Part shown: piece after piece, positions 59,313-64,000 of the stretch
Numbering within the stretch: the first letter of the stretch is position 1
Layout: each line of letters starts with the position of its first letter
DNA from: Mucilaginibacter ginsenosidivorans
GTDB lineage: Bacteria; Bacteroidota; Bacteroidia; Sphingobacteriales; Sphingobacteriaceae
Reading direction: 5' to 3'
NCBI RefSeq assembly: GCF_007971025.1
Contig: NZ_CP042436.1
Coordinates: forward strand, 2,852,001-2,916,000
DNA: 64,000 nt
Notes under the pieces: generated by a model
What the model was told of the DNA's origin: nothing
Database searches by the model: none
Seen by the model: the letters and a program-made list of their open reading frames with translations, nothing else
Made by a program: the position numbers and the translations under genes

Positions 59313-60764
59313 ATGAAACCACTTGCTTTATCATTCGCCCTTTTTCTCGCGTTACTCGCCGGTCCGGTGGCATATGCTCAAACTGCTGACAGTGCCAAAA
59401 TAAAAGAGGTTGAAAAGAACCTCATCGGTATGATACAAATGGAAGGCGAGGGCCCCTGGACCATCCGCGAACGCATGGAACATTACCATGTAAAAGCCCT
59501 GAGCATAGCCGTTGTCCAAAACTATAAGATAGCCTGGGCCAAAGCCTACGGCTGGGCCGATGACAGCCTGAAGGTTCCGGCAACGACGCAAACGCTTTTC
59601 CAGGCAGCATCCATCAGTAAATCGTTGAACGGGGTAGGGGTGATGAAGCTGGTGCAGGACAAAAAAATAGACCTGTATGCTGATATCAACAACTACCTAA
59701 CCAGTTGGAAGTTCCCTTATGATTCGCTTTCCAAGGGTAAAAAGATCAGCATGGCCAACCTGCTAAGCCATACCGCCGGCTTAACGGTGCACGGCTTTGA
59801 GGGCTATACACCGGGAAAAGCGGTGCCGACTGTTGTACAGGTGCTGGACGGGAAAAAACCGGCCAATTCTGACCCGATACGGTCCATGTACGAACCAGGC
59901 CTTAAGTCGGAGTACTCGGGCGGCGGTATAACCATTTCGCAGCTGATCGTGATGGATGTTACCCATCAGCCTTATGACAAGTATATGTACAATAACGTGC
60001 TGAAACCCCTGGGCATGACCAGCAGCACCTACCAGCAGCCGCCTGTTGATAAAAAGCCTTCGCTGCTGGCGACAGGCTACCGCGCCGATGGTAAACCGAT
60101 TCCGGGCAAATACAATACTTACCCGGAGGAGGCCGCCGCCGGACTGTGGACAAATCCCACCGACCTGTCTAAATACATTATCGAAACGCAACTGGCGCTG
60201 GAGGGCAGATCGCACAAGGTGCTCGACCAGGCAACTACGAAACTACGGCTGACGCCATATATCGACAAAAGTGCTGCCAAGGGCGTATTCATTGCCGACC
60301 TGGATGGCAATAAATACTTCAACCATAACGGCGCCAACGAAGGTTTTCGAAGTGATTATACGGGCAGCATGGAAGGCGGCAACGGCGTGGTGGTGATGGT
60401 GAATTCGGACGACGGATCTATAATAAACGAGGTAGTCAACAGCGTAGCTAAAGTTTACGGATTTAAGGGTCTGTACCATGTACTATACCGGAAAACGGCG
60501 AAAGTAGCCGACACCGTGCTGCAAACCTACACCGGCGATTACGAACTTCAGCCGAAATTGATACTTACCATCACCCGCGACGGTAACCATCTTTACGGCC
60601 AGGCAAGCGGCCAGGGCAAGCTGGAGCTTTTCCCTGAATCGCAAACTAAGTTCTTTCTAAAAGTGGCACCTATCGAGGTGGAGTTTGTTAAAGATGATAA
60701 TGGCAAAGTGGTAAAGGCCATTATATATCAAAATGGCCCGCATGATGCACCGAAGATAAAATAG
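59313..60764 (+). CDS. Serine hydrolase, class C beta-lactamase-like
   Basis: A 483-residue protein from ATG 59313, the second of two candidate starts, giving a clean signal peptide (1-22, YAQ). The penicillin-binding fold has the SISK tetrad (Ser100, Lys103) and Tyr201 in EYSGGG. The rest reads NLLSHTAGL, with a small C-terminal beta domain (~385-483, DUF3471-like). Such enzymes cut D-Ala peptides or esters. Resistance to beta-lactams is possible but not shown. Confidence 0.92.
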   Translation: MKPLALSFALFLALLAGPVAYAQTADSAKIKEVEKNLIGMIQMEGEGPWTIRERMEHYHVKALSIAVVQNYKIAWAKAYGWADDSLKVPATTQTLFQAASISKSLNGVGVMKLVQDKKIDLYADINNYLTSWKFPYDSLSKGKKISMANLLSHTAGLTVHGFEGYTPGKAVPTVVQVLDGKKPANSDPIRSMYEPGLKSEYSGGGITISQLIVMDVTHQPYDKYMYNNVLKPLGMTSSTYQQPPVDKKPSLLATGYRADGKPIPGKYNTYPEEAAAGLWTNPTDLSKYIIETQLALEGRSHKVLDQATTKLRLTPYIDKSAAKGVFIADLDGNKYFNHNGANEGFRSDYTGSMEGGNGVVVMVNSDDGSIINEVVNSVAKVYGFKGLYHVLYRKTAKVADTVLQTYTGDYELQPKLILTITRDGNHLYGQASGQGKLELFPESQTKFFLKVAPIEVEFVKDDNGKVVKAIIYQNGPHDAPKIK

Positions 60765-60815
60765 TAAGACTTACGAAACTTCGCTATTTGAATGCTTGAT
60801 TTTCTGATTTCTGGT

Positions 60816-60956
60816 TTATGCGATATTTCGAAGTTGATTTTGAATGATTTTCTTTAATTCCAGGCATCGCAGGTAGTTTGCCAAGCCATGAAATGGAGAA
60901 AAATTATCACCCCGTGAAAGGCCGATCATATTTAAATAGATATCATCATTTTTCAT
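60816..60956 (-). CDS. Possible very small protein
   Basis: A 46-codon reading frame on the minus strand, starting ATG 60956, just below the hypothetical gene at 60995. It reads MKNDDIYLNMIGLSRGDNFS at its start. It has no recognised family and may be chance. It is noted because it follows the same strand as the gene upstream. The rest of the 60765-60994 gap is AT-rich and shows nothing. Confidence 0.2.
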   Translation of the reverse strand: MKNDDIYLNMIGLSRGDNFSPFHGLANYLRCLELKKIIQNQLRNIA

Positions 60957-60994
60957 AAGAAATGTGACAATTTTCCCAAAAGCGAATAATCCGG

Positions 60995-61369
60995 TTAATC
61001 TACAAACCTTAAAACATCTGGGCTATCGCATTCTATTGTGAGTTCGGCATACAAATTAACCATAAGAGTTTTGATCAACTCTTTATTCTTTGTCTCCTCA
61101 CCTCGAAATATGATTAGCTTTCTTGTTAGAAATAAGTTTGTGGCCATCCAAATACTAAATAGCAGGCACAGAACAGAAATAAAATATGAGAGAAATAGAA
61201 ACACTTTTGCAATAGATAATGCGCACAAAATCAAACCCAGGCCCGCGAAATAGGTAAAAATATTATCTAATATAAGGAATGTGCTTCGTTGAAATACTAA
61301 CTTTCCTTTGTTAATACTTGCATGAAAATCAATAACTGGTAGACCCGGTTGGGAATCACTATCACTCAT
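60995..61369 (-). CDS. Hypothetical membrane protein
   Basis: A 124-residue protein with two strong hydrophobic helices (~35-55 and ~58-80). Polar ends carry DFHASINKGKLVFQRST and LTIECDSPDVLRFVD. The family is not recognised. The AT-rich composition around it is unlike the neighbouring genes and suggests recent arrival. Alternatively it is simply a fast-evolving small gene. Confidence 0.55.
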   Translation of the reverse strand: MSDSDSQPGLPVIDFHASINKGKLVFQRSTFLILDNIFTYFAGLGLILCALSIAKVFLFLSYFISVLCLLFSIWMATNLFLTRKLIIFRGEETKNKELIKTLMVNLYAELTIECDSPDVLRFVD

Positions 61370-61576
61370 TGCTTAAGGTTTACCAGAAGGTAGTATTTTT
61401 CTTAATAACAGAATTTGCTAATTTCTACCGGACTTCCCGACTCTCGTACGCTGCCGCGAACTTGCAGCTGGTGTTGCTTCAAAATTCAGTTTCCAACTCA
61501 ACCAAGCCGAAAACTTTTAAATGGTTTACCACGAGTTACGCTGTGCTAAACTTGCGGGAGCAGTGTGCACCCTAAT

Positions 61577-61666
61577 CATGGTTGACACTTTTTTCATCTA
61601 TTTTAATTTAAAATATTGATAATCAATTATTTAAATAGTTTAATATATGAAAAAGTGTTAACCATG
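61577..61666. repeat. MITE-like inverted repeat before mutS
   Basis: The arm from 61577 to 61597 (CATGGTTGACAC to TTCAT) is the reverse complement, with one mismatch and one indel, of 61647-61666 (ATGAAAAAGTG to ACCATG). The 49-bp centre is almost pure A/T. The rest of the 481-bp gap (61370-61850) holds no recognised gene. Confidence 0.65.
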
Positions 61667-61691
61667 TTAACCCCACCCCCTCACAACACCT

Positions 61692-61731
61692 AACAATAAA
61701 ACAATCCAGCAATTCAACAATAAAACAATCC
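61692..61731. repeat. Low-complexity direct repeat before mutS
   Basis: AACAATAAAACAATCC occurs at 61692-61707 and 61716-61731 (24-bp period), followed by shorter AACAATCC echoes. The stretch is poor in G and lies about 120 bases before the mutS start. Confidence 0.6.
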
Positions 61732-61850
61732 GGCACTAAAGCAATCCAACAATCCACCCCCAACTTTTTCAACCAAAGCCCAACTTTTCCACAATCCCTA
61801 TTCGCTGCCCCCAATATCTTAAATTAGCCGATTGTAAAAACCAGCACTCA

Positions 61851-64000
61851 TTGGCCAAGGATCACACTAAGGAAACCCCTTTAATGCAGCAATACAACCA
61901 GGTAAAAGCCAAATACCCGGGTGCGCTGCTGCTGTTCCGCGTGGGCGATTTTTATGAGACCTTCGGCGAGGATGCCATCAAGGCTTCGGGCATTTTAGGT
62001 ATTGTGCTAACCCGGCGCGCTAATGGCGCGGCTACGCATATAGAACTGGCCGGGTTCCCGCACCATTCGCTGGAAACCTACCTGCCAAAACTCGTGCGTG
62101 CCGGCCAGCGGGTAGCGATATGTGATCAATTGGAGGACCCAAAAACCACCAAAACCATCGTCAAGCGTGGCGTTACCGAACTGGTGACCCCGGGCGTGGC
62201 CATCAGCGATAACATTCTTCACCAAAAAAGCAATAACTACCTGGCCTCGCTGTTTTTCGATAAGAATACCATCGGCGTGGCATTTATTGATATTTCGACG
62301 GGTGAGTTTTTAACCGCCCAGGGTAATGCGGAGTACATCGATAAGCTGCTGCAGGGGTTTAACCCGAGCGAGGTGATATACCCTAAAAGCAGTCACCGCG
62401 ATTATATTGATGCCTTTGGCGACCGCTACTATACCTACAAACTGGACGAGTGGCCCTACAGCGGCGACTATGCGGAGGAAACGCTTCTGAAACATTTCGG
62501 TGTGAAATCCCTGAAAGGATTTGGTATCGAAAGGCTGGCTTTGGGCATTACCGCGGCCGGGGTGGCGCTGCATTACCTGAACGAGACGGAACACCGCAAC
62601 CTGCAGCATATATCGGCCATCAGCCGGATAGAGGAGGGGCGCTACCTGTGGCTCGACCGCTACAGCGTGCGCAACCTCGAACTGGTAGGCTCATCCAACG
62701 AGAATGCCATTACGTTGGTGGATGTGCTGGATCAAACCTGTTCGCCCATGGGTGCGCGTTTGCTGCGCCGCTGGATAGTGATGCCGCTGAAGGAGATAAA
62801 ACCCATAAACGACCGCCTGGGCGTTGTGGAATACCTGATCGGTGAGGAACACCTGCGCGAAGAATTGCAAAACAACATCCGCCAGATAGGCGACCTGGAA
62901 AGGCTGATCTCCAAAATAGGCCTGCAGCGCGCCAACCCGCGCGAGGTTTGCCAGTTGAAAAAGGCGCTGAAAGCGATAGAGTTGATAAAACAACAATGCC
63001 TGGAAGCCAAAAGTGAACCCTTGAGAGCCATCGGCGAACAGCTGAACCCCTGCACCAGCATCAGCGAAAAAATAGAAAAAGAACTGAACCCCGAGCCACC
63101 GGTAATGCTGGTGAAAGGCTCGGTCATTAATACAGGTGTTAACGAAGAACTGGATCGCCTGCGCAAAATAGCTTTTGGCGGCAAGGGCTACTTGTTAGAG
63201 ATACAAAAACGCGAGGCTGAACAAACAGGTATACCATCATTGAAAGTAGCTTTTAACAACGTATTCGGTTATTACCTGGAGGTAACGCATGCACACCGCG
63301 ACAAGGTCCCCTCCGACTGGATACGCAAACAAACGCTGGTTAATGCCGAACGTTATATAACCCCCGAGCTGAAAGAATACGAAGAACAGATATTAGGCGC
63401 CGAAGAAAAAATACTCGCGCTGGAAACGCAACTGTATAACGACCTGCTTTACTCGCTGGCCGAATACATCAGGCCCATACAGCTGAACGCGCAGCTGATA
63501 GCCCGGCTGGATGTGCTGCTGAACTTCGCCACGATATCCATTAAAAACTATTATGTAAAGCCGGAGATAAACGACAGCCGCATCATCGATATAAAGGGCG
63601 GCCGCCACCCGGTTATTGAAAAGAACCTGCCGCCAGGCGAGGAGTACATCACCAACGATGTGTATCTCGACAGTGAATCGCAGCAGATCATTATTATTAC
63701 CGGGCCCAATATGGCGGGTAAGTCAGCTTTATTGAGGCAGACAGGCCTGATCGTGCTGATGGCGCAAATGGGTTGCTTTGTCCCCGCTAAATCGGTTTCG
63801 ATAGGTTTGGTGGATAAAATATTTACCAGGGTGGGGGCGTCGGACAACCTTTCGGCCGGCGAATCAACCTTTATGGTGGAGATGAACGAAACGGCCAGCA
63901 TCCTCAACAACCTGTCCGACCGCAGCCTGATCCTGCTGGACGAGATCGGTCGTGGTACCTCCACTTACGATGGTATCTCCATCGCCTGGTCCATCGCCGA
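61851..64000 (+). CDS. mutS: DNA mismatch repair protein MutS (partial, 3' end beyond window)
   Basis: The reading frame runs open to the window end, about 716 residues. TTG 61851 is chosen as start because it yields [20 protein letters not shown], the conserved MutS N-terminus; an internal ATG at 61884 would remove part of it. Domain I has the mismatch-contact [13 protein letters not shown] (Phe-x-Glu). The connector, lever and clamp domains follow. The ATPase has Walker [13 protein letters not shown] (~618-626) and Walker [14 protein letters not shown] (~693). MutS binds mismatches and starts repair with MutL. Confidence 0.95.
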   Translation, partial: MAKDHTKETPLMQQYNQVKAKYPGALLLFRVGDFYETFGEDAIKASGILGIVLTRRANGAATHIELAGFPHHSLETYLPKLVRAGQRVAICDQLEDPKTTKTIVKRGVTELVTPGVAISDNILHQKSNNYLASLFFDKNTIGVAFIDISTGEFLTAQGNAEYIDKLLQGFNPSEVIYPKSSHRDYIDAFGDRYYTYKLDEWPYSGDYAEETLLKHFGVKSLKGFGIERLALGITAAGVALHYLNETEHRNLQHISAISRIEEGRYLWLDRYSVRNLELVGSSNENAITLVDVLDQTCSPMGARLLRRWIVMPLKEIKPINDRLGVVEYLIGEEHLREELQNNIRQIGDLERLISKIGLQRANPREVCQLKKALKAIELIKQQCLEAKSEPLRAIGEQLNPCTSISEKIEKELNPEPPVMLVKGSVINTGVNEELDRLRKIAFGGKGYLLEIQKREAEQTGIPSLKVAFNNVFGYYLEVTHAHRDKVPSDWIRKQTLVNAERYITPELKEYEEQILGAEEKILALETQLYNDLLYSLAEYIRPIQLNAQLIARLDVLLNFATISIKNYYVKPEINDSRIIDIKGGRHPVIEKNLPPGEEYITNDVYLDSESQQIIIITGPNMAGKSALLRQTGLIVLMAQMGCFVPAKSVSIGLVDKIFTRVGASDNLSAGESTFMVEMNETASILNNLSDRSLILLDEIGRGTSTYDGISIAWSIA

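Noticed and set aside
61369..61575. Open frame between the hypothetical gene and mutS
   Set aside because: It overlaps the start of the minus-strand gene by one base, is composed of repeat-like text and shows no family or protein-like pattern.

Overview
The window looks like the chromosome of a Bacteroidota bacterium of the family Sphingobacteriaceae, with Mucilaginibacter or a close relative most likely. The signs are a TonB-dependent receptor with a carboxypeptidase-like N-terminal domain, families typical of that group (DUF3078, DUF2851, GIN domain, GH97, GH28, lipoproteins with a Cys-Lys-Lys start), LytS/LytTR pairs, FtsX-type permeases, promoters of the TTG / TAnnTTTG kind, and little Shine-Dalgarno signal. 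This is an inference from gene families, not a phylogeny. No rRNA, tRNA, CRISPR array, prophage or replication origin was seen.

Layout. 1-11.8 kb: TonB receptor (cut by the window edge), envelope proteins, an acyltransferase followed by a LytS/LytTR pair, a GH28 pectin-type hydrolase, small enzymes and a lone receiver protein. 11.9-18.6 kb: an enoyl-CoA hydratase, a large PAS protein that ends after the histidine helix, and a four-gene cluster ending in a NarL-type kinase/regulator pair. 18.6-31 kb: an AlkZ-like DNA repair protein with CbpM and CbpA, a GIN protein, cupin, CPBP protease, a membrane-anchored LytTR regulator divergent from a YceI protein, and a pepsin-like two-DTG lipoprotein. 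31-38.4 kb: an operon of secreted beta-propeller and lectin-fold proteins with an FtsX-type permease, opposite a membrane-anchored regulator with a related ectodomain, then a frameshifted GH97 enzyme. 40-41.4 kb: an IS110 element. 41.6-54.7 kb: MHS-type transporter, argH, a four-helix-bundle gene flanked by short repeats, a transglutaminase-like gene pair below a TIR transmembrane protein, and small secreted proteins. 54.9-64 kb: MpaB-like protein, GH16 glucanase, esterase, serine hydrolase, and mutS running off the right edge.

Main discovery. The IS110 element at 40093-41396 can be resolved to its ends, and its left non-coding end holds a convincing bridge RNA. A 13-bp stem encloses a target loop whose two guides match the two sides of the rebuilt insertion site. 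A second hairpin encloses a donor loop whose two guides match the two element ends. All four guides agree on an AC core. The site that was hit is the head of a REP-like palindromic repeat present in five copies here, so this IS appears programmed to land in a dispersed repeat family.

Other points of interest are the mirrored tandem LytTR-type operators at 25036-25130 and a three-copy 21-bp array at 4553-4615, the pepsin-like lipoprotein, the TIR/transglutaminase cluster, the lectin/permease operon, and a one-base frameshift in a G tract of the GH97 gene.
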